From positions 1 through 36,560 of the forward strand of contig NZ_JAFATE010000344.1 of assembly GCF_019244115.1 (NCBI RefSeq): a stretch of DNA of 36,560 nt. The letters run 5' to 3'. Source of the DNA: Bradyrhizobium sp. (GTDB lineage Bacteria; Pseudomonadota; Alphaproteobacteria; Rhizobiales; Xanthobacteraceae). The notes beneath the pieces were generated by a model. It was given only the letters and a program-made list of their open reading frames with translations, did not search any database and was not told the DNA's origin. Below, piece after piece: positions 18,322-26,666 of this stretch. Both the position numbers and the translations under genes were made by a program. The first letter of the stretch is position 1, and every line of letters starts with the position of its first letter.

Positions 18322-19422
18322 TCAAATTCCCCGGCTGCGATGGCGGGCGGCCTGCAGCGACGTGGCGACGAAACCGACGTCGATGAGGCCGCGGTAAAGC
18401 TCCTGCGAGTAGAGCAGCACGGTCAGCACGGCGGCGAGTGCTGCGGCTCCGATCGCAGCCGGGCCCGGGCTTGCGCACAGTGCCTGGATGATGGCGTCGA
18501 GCGCCGCCACAGGGGTGGACGGAGGGCTGGTGCACGCGGAGGCCAGTTGCGCTGCGAATACGGTCGCGCAAGCCGGCACCACGGCGGCATTCGCCGCGGC
18601 GAGTGCGATCACGATGATGGCAAGCCCCTTTCGCAGGGTCAGAACCACATCGGCCAGCTTGACGACGAGAAGGCTGGCGAGGGCGAAGACCGCCGCAATC
18701 GACCCGGCCTGCATGCGATCGACGGTCGCTGCGGACTGGGCGCCCCACCACAGGATGGCAGCCGCGCCGGCGAGCACAAACAGGTTAGCCTTGGCGAATT
18801 CCGGGAATTTGCAGCGGAGCAGGCGGAACACGGTCTTTTCGAGCAGGTCCAGGAGCGCGCAGGCGATCAGGCCAGCGCAAAAGCCGCCGGCGTGGATGCC
18901 CCAGTCGATGCGCGGATTGCTGAGCGCCAGCACGACATTCAGGCCGATATTAATGACGAAGAAGTTGCCGGGAAGGTCGGTCCGGCCGAGGATCCACAGG
19001 CACAGCAGTGCGCCCAGGATGCCGGAGGTCGCGCCCGATGCGCCCACCGTGAGATAGGGTTTTGCGTGAAGGGCGTCACCGATGATGGCGCCGAACACCA
19101 GCGCGCTCGCGTAGACCACGACGAAATAGGTCCAGCCCAGCCGCCTTTCGAGCTGTCCGCCCCACAGCAGCAGGCATAGCATGTTGGTGAGGAGATGGAC
19201 GAGGTTCGAATGCAGAAATCCATAGGCGATCAAGCGCCAGTATTCCTGGCGCGGCAGCGCGAAGGCATGCATGGCGCCATAGCGGTACAGCAGCGCGCCG
19301 GGCAGTTCCGGCGTCCCGGCAAGCTTCAGGCACAGCGCGAACACCAGGATGTTCACGGCCAGCAGCAGATAAACTGCCGCCTGAGGCGCCGCGAAAAAGC
19401 TCTGACTGTCGCGATAGGCCAT
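18322..19422 (-). CDS. Rhomboid-family intramembrane serine protease
   Basis: 366 residues from ATG 19422. The rhomboid core has a first helix (AVYLLLAVNILVFALCL), the HxxxxHxxxN motif FLHSNLVHLLTNMLCLL (His71, His76, Asn80) and the active-site motif VGASGATSGILG with Ser129. WGIHAGGFCAGL supplies the catalytic His177. All catalytic parts are present, so a functional protease is likely. Beyond the usual six helices, the protein continues with about four more hydrophobic segments (NLFVLAGAAAILWW, AGSIAAVFALASLLVVKLA, GLAIIVIALAAANAAV, IGAAALAAVLTVLLY), a longer C-terminus than GlpG. The start excludes an arginine-rich upstream extension. The HAD gene follows four bases after the stop, suggesting coupling. 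Confidence 0.9.
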   Translation of the reverse strand: MAYRDSQSFFAAPQAAVYLLLAVNILVFALCLKLAGTPELPGALLYRYGAMHAFALPRQEYWRLIAYGFLHSNLVHLLTNMLCLLLWGGQLERRLGWTYFVVVYASALVFGAIIGDALHAKPYLTVGASGATSGILGALLCLWILGRTDLPGNFFVINIGLNVVLALSNPRIDWGIHAGGFCAGLIACALLDLLEKTVFRLLRCKFPEFAKANLFVLAGAAAILWWGAQSAATVDRMQAGSIAAVFALASLLVVKLADVVLTLRKGLAIIVIALAAANAAVVPACATVFAAQLASACTSPPSTPVAALDAIIQALCASPGPAAIGAAALAAVLTVLLYSQELYRGLIDVGFVATSLQAARHRSRGI

Positions 19423-19465
19423 GAGCGGCGAATCCCCGGGCGACGGGATGCGCGCCCGCCGGTTC

Positions 19466-20602
19466 CTAATAGCGGAACGGCTCGATGTCCAACAGCGGGA
19501 AAGCGCTGAGCACGCTTGGCATATTGGTCGGAGTCGCCGGATGCAGGAAGGATTTGTCGAGGTCGGCAAACGAGGTCAGGCCGAGCAGCCCGAGACAGCG
19601 GGCCACCTCGTCCTCCAGCAGTTCCAGCATCCGCTCGACCCCGCGCTCGCCGGCCGCGGCCAGCGCCCAGCACTGCAACCGGCCGATACCGACGAGATCG
19701 GCACCCGAGGCGATCGCCTTCACGATGTCGGTGCCGCGGCAGAAGCCGCCGTCGACCATGATCTTGGCGCGCCCCTTAACCGCGTCGACGATCTCGGGCA
19801 GCACATGCATGGCGCCGCGGCCATGATCGAGCTGCCGCCCGCCATGGTTGGAGACGTAGATCCAGTCGACGCCGTGATCGAGCGCGATCTTCGCGTCCTC
19901 GGCCGTGGCGATGCCCTTGATGACCAGCGGGATGTCGAACCTGTCCTTGACCAGCTTGACGGTGCGCCAGCTCAGCCCCTTCTGGTAGTCGCCGCCGGTG
20001 GAGCGCAGCCGGCTTTCGCGCACATAGCGCTTGGCGATGTCGCGCTCGCGCCGGCTGTAATGGGCGGTATCCACGGTGATGCAAAATGCCGTGTAGCGGC
20101 AGGCAATGGCGCGGCTGACATAGTCCGCGACGAAAGCGTCATCGCCCCTGACATAAAGCTGGAACATGCGTAAGGCGTCCGGCGCGGCCTCCGCGACCGC
20201 CTCCAGCCCCGGGGCGGAGACGGAACTCAGCATATGCGCCGCCCCGAAGGCGCCAGCCCCGCGCGCGACGCTGGCCGCGCCATCGGGATCAAAAATTTCC
20301 AGCGCCCCGACCGGCGCCAGCACGACCGGCAAGCGCAACTTTCGGCCGAATCGCTCGACCGCTGGGTCGACGCGCGCCACGTCGCGCAGCACGCGCGGCC
20401 GGAATGCGATCTCGTCCAGGGCCATGCGATTGCGCCGCAGCGTCGTCTCGGTCTCTGCGCCGCCGACGATGTAGTCCCACGCGTTCTGATTTAGATTGGC
20501 GCGGGCCTTGCGGATGAACTCGTGGAGATTCTGGAACGTCTCGTCGCTTGCGCCGAGCTCGATATTCTTCCGTGCGGGCCGGATCGGCGTCGCCTCGTGC
20601 AT
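19466..20602 (-). CDS. FMN-dependent alpha-hydroxy-acid oxidase/dehydrogenase
   Basis: Oxidises a 2-hydroxy acid such as L-lactate or glycolate to the 2-oxo acid using FMN. 378 residues from ATG 20602; GGAGGACAGGGG lies just upstream. Family landmarks are LPVVLAPVGALEIFDPDGAA, MFQLYVRGDD (substrate Tyr), FCITVDTAHYSRRERD, PLVIKGIATAEDAKIALDHG and the active-site motif IYVSNHGGRQLDHGRG with catalytic His253 and Arg256. The FMN phosphate site IMVDGGFCRGTDIVKAIASG follows. All key residues are present. Substrate preference cannot be told by eye; I leave out a gene symbol because LldD, GOX and mandelate dehydrogenase share these motifs. It precedes the rhomboid gene by 43 bp on the same strand and may be co-transcribed. 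Confidence 0.92.
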   Translation of the reverse strand: MHEATPIRPARKNIELGASDETFQNLHEFIRKARANLNQNAWDYIVGGAETETTLRRNRMALDEIAFRPRVLRDVARVDPAVERFGRKLRLPVVLAPVGALEIFDPDGAASVARGAGAFGAAHMLSSVSAPGLEAVAEAAPDALRMFQLYVRGDDAFVADYVSRAIACRYTAFCITVDTAHYSRRERDIAKRYVRESRLRSTGGDYQKGLSWRTVKLVKDRFDIPLVIKGIATAEDAKIALDHGVDWIYVSNHGGRQLDHGRGAMHVLPEIVDAVKGRAKIMVDGGFCRGTDIVKAIASGADLVGIGRLQCWALAAAGERGVERMLELLEDEVARCLGLLGLTSFADLDKSFLHPATPTNMPSVLSAFPLLDIEPFRY

Positions 20603-21293
20603 CCCCTGTCCTCCCGATCACCGGTAACGTCAGGCTGTGTTTGTCTTTCGCCTATCGTTTCTTGCGCTTGAGCGCTATCCCAAAAATGCATGGCTCCAGG
20701 GAAGCCTTGATGTGAGGTTCCATCCCTGGGGAGGAGGAAAAGTATGATCTTTTTGCCCGTGGCGGCAGAATCCGTACGACATGGCGCGGTGCCATGGCGC
20801 TTTCGCTGCGCGGTCAAGAACGGGTCGACCGTACAACCGAACAAGCCGATTTGATTGTCGCGTCCGCGGAAAATTCAGATAATTCGCGAAGTGCGGCTGA
20901 CTCTGTGCCTTGAAACTAGGCGTTGATGATTCCATCTGGCCATGCGGGGCGCTCCTGTCGGACACGCCAGCAACCGTCGGGCCGGCCTTGAAGAAAACAG
21001 AAAGGAGTCCTGATTTTTCTGCTTTATCGATTCTAACATCGTATTTCATTTTTGTTGCGGAAGCGCAGATGTTAAGAGTCGCTGGGCCGCCGGGAAACGA
21101 TTTTCCCGGAAAGGTGGCTTTTGGCATTCGCGTTGCGGGCTCGCGGGCGTTAGCGGCTGACGCATCGGTGAGCAGCGGATGTCGCGTTTGTTGCTGATCG
21201 TTTGTTGCTGCTGGTTGTTGGTTCTGGGTTTATCGTCAAGCGTCGTCATCTCTCGTCTCAAGGCGTCATCACCAACGCGGAAAGCGCGAAGCT
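20603..21293. other. 691-bp divergent intergenic region without a confident gene
   Basis: Separates the oxidase gene from ctpA. Short frames on both strands lack ribosome sites. Visible structure: CCAGGGA (20696-20702) with TCCCTGG (20723-20729); a perfect 8-bp hairpin at 21090-21109; and a T/G-rich, low-C tract at 21184-21231. The tract reads as a short hydrophobic peptide (MSRLLLIVCCCWLLVLGL) in a frame overlapping ctpA. Promoters for both flanking genes should lie here, but none is clear enough to call. Confidence 0.6.
21090..21109. repeat. Perfect 8-bp inverted repeat upstream of ctpA
   Basis: CCGGGAAA (21090-21097), loop CGAT, TTTCCCGG (21102-21109). About 185 bp before the ctpA ATG. 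Could be an operator or an mRNA hairpin; no T-run follows. Confidence 0.45.
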
Positions 21294-22628
21294 ATGCGGA
21301 AGAATGTTCTGTTTCTCTTGGGGTCGCTGGCTGGTGCGAGCTTGGCCCTGCTTGCGACCGGGCCTCAAGGTGAACAGCTCATTGCCAGGGCTAAGGCGGC
21401 CGCCGGCGTCGACACCTATTCCCAACTCAGCCTGTTCGGCGAAGTGTTCGAGCGCGTGCGGGCCGACTATGTCGAGAAGCCGAGCGACAGCGCGCTAGTC
21501 GAAGGCGCGATCAACGGCATGGTGACCTCGCTCGATCCGCACTCACGCTACATGAACGACAAGTCCTGGCACGAGATGCAGGAGACCACGTCAGGCGAGT
21601 TCGGCGGCCTCGGCATCGAAGTGACGATGGAAGACGGGCTCGTCAAGGTCGTGGCGCCGATCGACGACACGCCTGCGGCCAAGGCCGGCCTGCTCTCGGG
21701 CGACCTCATCACCCAGATCGACGGCGAGGCGGTGCAGGGGCTGAGCCTCGAGCAGGCCGTGAACAAGATGAAGGGCGCGGTCAACACCAAGACCAAGCTC
21801 AAGATCATCCGCAAGGGCAAGGATGTGCCGTTCGACGTCGCGATCACGCGCGAGATCATCCGCGTCAAGCCGGTGCGCTCGCACACTGAAGGCGGCGACA
21901 TCGGCTATATCAGGATCACCTCGTTCAACGAGCAGACCACCGACGGCCTGCACAAGGCGATCGCCGACATCGGCAAGGAGATTCCCGCCGACAAGCTCGC
22001 CGGCTACGTCGTCGATCTTCGCAACAATCCGGGCGGCCTGCTCGACCAGGCGGTGTCGGTCGCCAGCACCTTCCTGCCGCGCGGCGAGATCGTCTCGACG
22101 CGGGGCCGCAATCCGGAGGAGACCCAGCGCTTCACCGCGCGCGGCGGCGACCTCACCAAGGGCAAGCCGCTGATCGTCCTGGTCAACGGCGGATCGGCGT
22201 CGGCCTCCGAGATCGTGGCCGGCGCGCTGCATGACCACAAGCGCGCGACGCTGGTCGGCACGCGGTCCTTCGGCAAGGGCTCGGTGCAGACCATCATTCC
22301 GCTCGGCGCCGGCAATGGCGCGCTGGCGCTGACGACCGCGCGCTACTACACGCCATCAGGCCGCTCGATCCAGGCCCAGGGCATCGCGCCTGACATCGAG
22401 ATCCTGCAGGAGGTGCCGGACGAGCTGAAGGGCCGCGCCGACATCCGCGGCGAGGCGTCGATGCGCGGGCATCTGTCGGCCGACGGCGCCGAGCAGACCG
22501 GCTCGCAATCCTATGTGCCGCCGGACGAAAAGGACGACAAGGCGCTGAACGCGGCCTTCAACCTGCTGCGCGGCGTCACGGTCAATGCCGACGTCCGCCC
22601 CGCGCCCAAAGCGGCGGTGCCGAACTAG
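21294..22628 (+). CDS. ctpA: Carboxyl-terminal processing protease (S41 family)
   Basis: Periplasmic serine protease that trims or degrades proteins from the C-terminus. 444 residues from ATG 21294. An N-terminal signal or anchor (NVLFLLGSLAGASLALLATG) is followed by DTYSQLSLFGEVFERVRADY and SLDPHSRYMND. The PDZ domain spans about 100-180 (GEFGGLGIEVTMEDGLVKVV, with substrate loop PAAKAGLLSGD). The S41 domain has DLRNNPGGLLDQAV, catalytic Ser near 303 in NGGSASASEIVAGAL, and catalytic Lys near 328 in GTRSFGKGSVQT. All catalytic residues are intact. In Rhizobiales a CtpA is usually encoded next to the EnvC-like murein-hydrolase activator gene. This one stands alone, so it may be a paralogue (inference). 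Confidence 0.93.
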   Translation: MRKNVLFLLGSLAGASLALLATGPQGEQLIARAKAAAGVDTYSQLSLFGEVFERVRADYVEKPSDSALVEGAINGMVTSLDPHSRYMNDKSWHEMQETTSGEFGGLGIEVTMEDGLVKVVAPIDDTPAAKAGLLSGDLITQIDGEAVQGLSLEQAVNKMKGAVNTKTKLKIIRKGKDVPFDVAITREIIRVKPVRSHTEGGDIGYIRITSFNEQTTDGLHKAIADIGKEIPADKLAGYVVDLRNNPGGLLDQAVSVASTFLPRGEIVSTRGRNPEETQRFTARGGDLTKGKPLIVLVNGGSASASEIVAGALHDHKRATLVGTRSFGKGSVQTIIPLGAGNGALALTTARYYTPSGRSIQAQGIAPDIEILQEVPDELKGRADIRGEASMRGHLSADGAEQTGSQSYVPPDEKDDKALNAAFNLLRGVTVNADVRPAPKAAVPN

Positions 22629-22644
22629 ACTTTTTCCACTGCTT

Positions 22645-22783
22645 TCATCGTGCCGGCCTTGTGCCCGGGATCCACATGTTGCTTGTCCGCAGCGCAAGAC
22701 GGAGATGTGTCAGCCATCTCTCCGAACACCTGTCAGCTCAGCCCTCGCGGCGAACCAAACGACAAGCCCGGCCATAACGACGG
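22645..22783. repeat. Decayed, interrupted copy of the long palindromic repeat
   Basis: The left end, CATCGTGCCGGCCTTGTGCC then GGGATCCAC, resembles the arm CGTCATGCCCGGCCTTGTGC at 32011. The right end GACAAGCCCGGCCATAACGA resembles GACGAGCCCGGCCATGACGA at 32081-32100. Between them is about 70 bp of extra sequence with its own imperfect hairpin (GGAGATG at 22701 with CATCTCTCC at 22715). It lies downstream of ctpA. Confidence 0.65.
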
Positions 22784-22822
22784 GGAAAGACTGGTATCAA
22801 TGTCTGCCGTTGCCGGGTGAAG

Positions 22823-25510
22823 CTAGGCCGAGGCGCGGACGTGCCGGCGGTGCGAATAGATGAGCTCGTTGATCTCGCTGACGGGCCGCGCCTTGCTGAA
22901 CAGGTAGCCCTGCATTTCCGTACAACCGAGCGAGCGCAAGAGCCGCCGCTGCTCTTCGGTCTCCACCCCCTCGGCCGTCGTCCTCATGCGCCGCGCGGCG
23001 GCAAGGTCGACAACGGCCCGCACGATGCTCGTGGACGCCTCCGACTCCGCGATGCGGTCGACGAAGCAGCGGTCGATCTTGATCTTGTCGAACGGAAAGC
23101 GCTGCAGATAGCTGAGCGAGGAATAGCCGGTGCCGAAATCGTCCAGCGCGATCCGCACGCCCAGCGCACGAAGCTGATGCAGGATGGCGAGCGCCGCCTC
23201 GTCGTCGCGGATCAGCACCGCTTCGGTGATCTCGAGCTCCAGCCGGCTCGCCGGAAGGCCGGCGGCCGCAAGCGCGGAGGCGACGCGCAGCGGCAGCGTG
23301 CCGCTCTTGAACTGGCTCGGCGACACGTTGACCGCGAGCTTGACGTCGTCGGGCCAGTTCGCCGCGTCGGCGCAGGCGGTCGCCAGCACCCACTCGCCGA
23401 GTTGGTTGATCAGCCCGGTGTCCTCGGCAATCGGGATGAACTCGGCCGGAGAGATGAAGCCGCGCTGCGAATGGCGCCAGCGCAGCAGCGCTTCGCAGCC
23501 GGTGATCCGGTCATCGAGCAGGTTGATGCAGGGCTGGTAGTGCACTTCCATCGCCCCTGAGCCGATCGCCTGGCGCAGGTCGACCTCGAGCTGGTGGCGC
23601 GCCTTCACCTTGGCGTCCATTTCCGGCTCGAAGAAGCTGTGGGTGTGCCGGCCCGCCGATTTGGCGGCATACATCGCAAGGTCGGCGTTCTTCAGGATCT
23701 GGTCGAGATCGACGCCGTGTTCCGGCGCCAGTGCAATGCCGATCGAGGCATCCGTCGTGAGGTGGTGGCCGAGGCATGCGAACGGCGTTCGGATGGCCTC
23801 GAACACGCGTGCGACGAGGGCGGTGACGTCGTCGATCCTCTTCACGCCGGTCTGCACGATGGCAAACTCGTCGCCGCCGAGCCGCGCGACGAAGCCGCCC
23901 GCGCCGACGCAGCCGTTCAAGGCGCGCGCGACCGATTTCAAAAGCTCGTCGCCGACCAGATGGCCGAGCGAATCGTTGACGCTCTTGAACTCGTCGATGT
24001 CGATGTAGTGCACCGCGACGCGCTGTCCGGGCAGGATGTCGGCCAGTTCCTGCTTCAGCCATTCGTGGAACAGCGTGCGGTTCGGAAGATCGGTCAGCGC
24101 GTCATAGTGAGCAAGATGGGTGATGCGCTGTTCGGCGAGCCGCCGCTCGGTGATGTCCTCATGGGTCGCCACCCACCCGCCGTCCGCCAGGGGTTCGTTG
24201 ACGATCTGAACGAAGCGCCCGTCGGAGGTCTCGATCACGGTCGTCTGCTTGCGTCCGATGTCGCGCAGCACCGCATCGACATAGGCCTCGACGTCGCCGA
24301 CGAACGAGCCGGTAGCCCTGCGATGCGCGATCACGTCCCGAAAACTGCAGCCCGGCTTCACGACGTCCGCCGACAGGCCATACATCTCGATGTAGCGGTT
24401 GTTGCAGACGACGAGCCGCTGCGAGGCATCGAACAGCAATAGGCCCTGCGTCATATTGTTGACGGCGCGGTCGAGGCGCTGCGTCTCGAGCCTCAGGCGG
24501 CGTTCCGACCTCCGGTGGTCCTGCGACAGCCGGCGCACCGCGACGACCAGCAGGGCCGCGATCAGCAGCATGGAGCTGCCGCCGACGCTGATCAAAAAAT
24601 TCATCTGCTCGCGCCAGCCGGCAAGCGCGGAGGACAGGGTGGTCGAGGCCACCACGAAGATCGGGAAATTGTCCAGTCCATAGGCTGCGCCGAGCCGCTC
24701 CTGGCCGTCGGCGGGACTGACGTAGATTCCGGTGCGGGGGCCCGGCTGCGCGCCGATCAGGCGGAACAGCGGGCCGTTGCGGAAATTACGGCCGATCACC
24801 GCCTCGTCGTGCGGGTAACGGGCGAGCAGCGTGCCGTTGCGATGGATCATCGAGATTGCGGCATCGGTCCCGAGCGCGACGGACGCGAAGAATTTCTCGA
24901 AATGCAGGGCCTCGAACCCGCGTCCGATGACCCCCAGGAATTCGCCATTGGGCGCAACCAGTTTGCGCGCAAGCACGGTGGTCCAGGCGCCGGAGATGCG
25001 GCTGTGGACCGGCTCGACCAGCACGTCCGGTGCGTTCGGGTCGGTCTTGAAGGCCCTGAAATAGGGCCGGTCACCGACACGCACCGCGGGTACCGGCCAG
25101 GCGCCGGAGGAATTGAGCAGCATGCCGTCCGAATCGAACAGCGTGACATTGCCGACATAAGACAAGGCGCCGACATTGGTCTTGAGCATCAGATGGATGT
25201 CGGGACTGGACATCCGGTTCTTGAAGCGGTCGCCAGTATCGATACCTGCCGAGCGGACAAAGGCGGCAAAGTCCTGCTGGATCGCGCCGAGATCGCGGAA
25301 CTGTTGATCGAAATGCCGCGCCAGCAACAGGACGGTGTTTTCCAGCTCGCGCCTCGCGCCGTTGAGCGCCCGCTCACGGAAGATGCCGGCCATGACGGTC
25401 GTGCCGACCGCGATCGCGACGATCAGGATGAGGCCGCCGATCACCAGCATCCGGATCGGGCCGCGGCGCGCCGGACTGTCAATCGTGATGGGCGGGGACC
25501 CGCTTGTCAT
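22823..25510 (-). CDS. Membrane-bound cyclic-di-GMP enzyme: Cache-PAS-GGDEF-EAL
   Basis: 895 residues from ATG 25510; GTG 25537 is an alternative, and neither has a strong ribosome site. Helix 1 (MLVIGGLILIVAIAVGTTVM) and a second near 310-335 (FLISVGGSSMLLIAALLVVA) bracket a periplasmic double-Cache-like sensor. A PAS domain follows (NMTQGLLLFDASQRLVVCNN). The GGDEF domain has ARLGGDEFAI near 545 with the active motif intact, but the inhibitory RxxD site upstream reads GAGG and is absent. The EAL domain starts with CEALLRWRH near 672 and keeps NVSP, ELEITE, ALDDFGTGYSSL, DKIKID and AEGVET, so a working phosphodiesterase is expected. Net activity depends on the sensed ligand, which is unknown. 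Confidence 0.93.
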   Translation of the reverse strand: MTSGSPPITIDSPARRGPIRMLVIGGLILIVAIAVGTTVMAGIFRERALNGARRELENTVLLLARHFDQQFRDLGAIQQDFAAFVRSAGIDTGDRFKNRMSSPDIHLMLKTNVGALSYVGNVTLFDSDGMLLNSSGAWPVPAVRVGDRPYFRAFKTDPNAPDVLVEPVHSRISGAWTTVLARKLVAPNGEFLGVIGRGFEALHFEKFFASVALGTDAAISMIHRNGTLLARYPHDEAVIGRNFRNGPLFRLIGAQPGPRTGIYVSPADGQERLGAAYGLDNFPIFVVASTTLSSALAGWREQMNFLISVGGSSMLLIAALLVVAVRRLSQDHRRSERRLRLETQRLDRAVNNMTQGLLLFDASQRLVVCNNRYIEMYGLSADVVKPGCSFRDVIAHRRATGSFVGDVEAYVDAVLRDIGRKQTTVIETSDGRFVQIVNEPLADGGWVATHEDITERRLAEQRITHLAHYDALTDLPNRTLFHEWLKQELADILPGQRVAVHYIDIDEFKSVNDSLGHLVGDELLKSVARALNGCVGAGGFVARLGGDEFAIVQTGVKRIDDVTALVARVFEAIRTPFACLGHHLTTDASIGIALAPEHGVDLDQILKNADLAMYAAKSAGRHTHSFFEPEMDAKVKARHQLEVDLRQAIGSGAMEVHYQPCINLLDDRITGCEALLRWRHSQRGFISPAEFIPIAEDTGLINQLGEWVLATACADAANWPDDVKLAVNVSPSQFKSGTLPLRVASALAAAGLPASRLELEITEAVLIRDDEAALAILHQLRALGVRIALDDFGTGYSSLSYLQRFPFDKIKIDRCFVDRIAESEASTSIVRAVVDLAAARRMRTTAEGVETEEQRRLLRSLGCTEMQGYLFSKARPVSEINELIYSHRRHVRASA

Positions 25511-25791
25511 TGGCAGCCCAGGGGAGAGGAGGAACACCGAACGCGGTCGGGACGCTTTTTAAAAAACACAACCCGGCCCCATAGCTACGCGACCGGTATG
25601 GAAGTGGCGTTAGCAATCTCGGTAAATTGGAAATTAATTTTCCGGCCGCGGCCGCGTCGTCTGTGGCTGCGGCCGCGATGCAAGCCGGAATCATTTGCCG
25701 TCTTGCGGCGCGCAGGCGGAAAGAGATTCCTGCCTCCGCTGTGCCTACCCGCGGTTAACCACCTAAGCCCCTGAAGCGGCGCACTTACGAA

Positions 25792-25808
25792 TTGGCATCG
25801 TCCTTGCG
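25792..25808 (+). promoter_or_regulatory. Sigma-54 (RpoN) promoter for the Flp pilin gene
   Basis: TTGGCATCGTCCTTGCG matches the -24/-12 consensus (TGGCAC-N5-TTGC). GG is at 25794-25795 and GC at 25806-25807, with the required 12-bp G-to-G spacing; the only core mismatch is T for C in GGCAC. The expected start is near 25818-25820, giving a leader of about 24 bases with AGGAGG at 25828. Confidence 0.7.
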
Positions 25809-25842
25809 AGGACCATGGCGATCAAGCAGGAGGTCCAGCGCA

Positions 25843-26007
25843 ATGAAAGACGTTTTCATCCGATTCCTCTCAGACGAGTCCGGCGCGACATCGATCGAAT
25901 ACGGTCTGTTGGTCGCATGCATTTCGTTTGCCGTGCTGTCCAGCGTCAATGCGGTCGGCAAGCAGCTGTCCACCAAACTCGCCGCCGTCAGCACGTCGCT
26001 GCATTAG
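25843..26007 (+). CDS. Flp/Fap-type class IVb prepilin
   Basis: 54-residue major-pilin precursor of Tad/Flp pili, which serve in surface attachment. ATG 25843 has a perfect AGGAGG nine bases upstream. MKDVFIRFLSDESGATSIEY is followed by the hydrophobic helix GLLVACISFAVLSSVNAVG and a short polar tail. The Gly-Ala-Thr-x-Ile-Glu-Tyr pattern with Glu is the class IVb prepilin-peptidase region. The length is normal for the family. It is an orphan: no tadA, cpaB or prepilin peptidase lies in this window, so its assembly machinery must be elsewhere. A sigma-54-type promoter 35 bp upstream suggests nitrogen- or stress-linked activation by an enhancer-binding protein. Confidence 0.93.
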   Translation: MKDVFIRFLSDESGATSIEYGLLVACISFAVLSSVNAVGKQLSTKLAAVSTSLH

Positions 26008-26052
26008 AGCAGGAAAGATGTTCGGTCGGATCGGTCTCCTACGCGCCTGCGG

Positions 26053-26107
26053 CTCACCTCTCCCCGCTTGCGGGGAGAGGTCGCCGGGCACTTGCGCGGC
26101 GGGTGAG
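26053..26107. repeat. Palindromic mosaic intergenic repeat
   Basis: CCTCTCCCCGC (26057-26067) and GCGGGGAGAGG (26070-26080) form an 11-bp perfect stem with a 2-base loop. The outer ends CTCACC (26053) and GGTGAG (to 26107) pair across a second short hairpin. A degenerate relative lies at 7684-7740. It lies between the plus-strand flp stop and the end of the minus-strand moaC and could serve as a convergent terminator. Confidence 0.75.
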
Positions 26108-26174
26108 CGACGCGGCGACGATCGAACCCGAACGCACCACCCTTTTGAGGACGAGAACGTTCGGGCTGAATGGT

Positions 26175-26666
26175 TCAGGCGCGATAGTGGCCGGACTTGC
26201 CGCCCATCTTCTCGACGATATGGATGGCCTCGATGCGCACGCCGCGCTCGACAGCCTTGATCATGTCGTAGATCGTGAGGCATGCGACGGAGACCGCCGT
26301 CAGCGCCTCCATCTCGACCCCGGTCGGGCCGGTCACTTTTACGCTCGCACGGACCAGGCACCCCGGCAGCGCCGGATCGGGCGTGATGTCCACGGTGATC
26401 TTCGAGAGCGCCAGCGGATGACAGAGGGGAATGAGCTCCGCGGTGCGTTTTGCGGCCATGATGCCGGCTATGCGTGCCGTGCCGAGCACGTCACCCTTCT
26501 TGGCGTTGCCGGAGACGATCAGCGCGAGCGTCGCCTGGCTCATGATCACGCGCCCTTCGGCGACGGCGATGCGCTCGGTCGCCGGTTTCTCCGAGACGTC
26601 CACCATGCGTGCTTCGCCTGACGCATCGATGTGGGTGAGTGCGGATGCCTCCGGCTTGCGCGGCAT
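26175..26666 (-). CDS. moaC: Cyclic pyranopterin monophosphate synthase MoaC
   Basis: With MoaA, forms cyclic pyranopterin monophosphate, the first stage of molybdenum-cofactor synthesis. 163 residues from ATG 26666, whose A is also the last base of the trpC stop (TAATG), so translation is coupled. Motifs: [80 protein letters not shown] and a terminal GGKSGHYRA with the catalytic-type Lys. The family's Asp and His residues are present and the length is standard. Last gene of trpD-trpC-moaC; its usual partner moeA lies 8.5 kb away, beyond insertions, in the same orientation. Confidence 0.97.
   Translation of the reverse strand: MPRKPEASALTHIDASGEARMVDVSEKPATERIAVAEGRVIMSQATLALIVSGNAKKGDVLGTARIAGIMAAKRTAELIPLCHPLALSKITVDITPDPALPGCLVRASVKVTGPTGVEMEALTAVSVACLTIYDMIKAVERGVRIEAIHIVEKMGGKSGHYRA

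Noticed and set aside
20675-21127. A 150-codon minus-strand frame in the oxidase-ctpA gap
   Set aside because: No ribosome site, it crosses two hairpins, and its composition is not protein-like.
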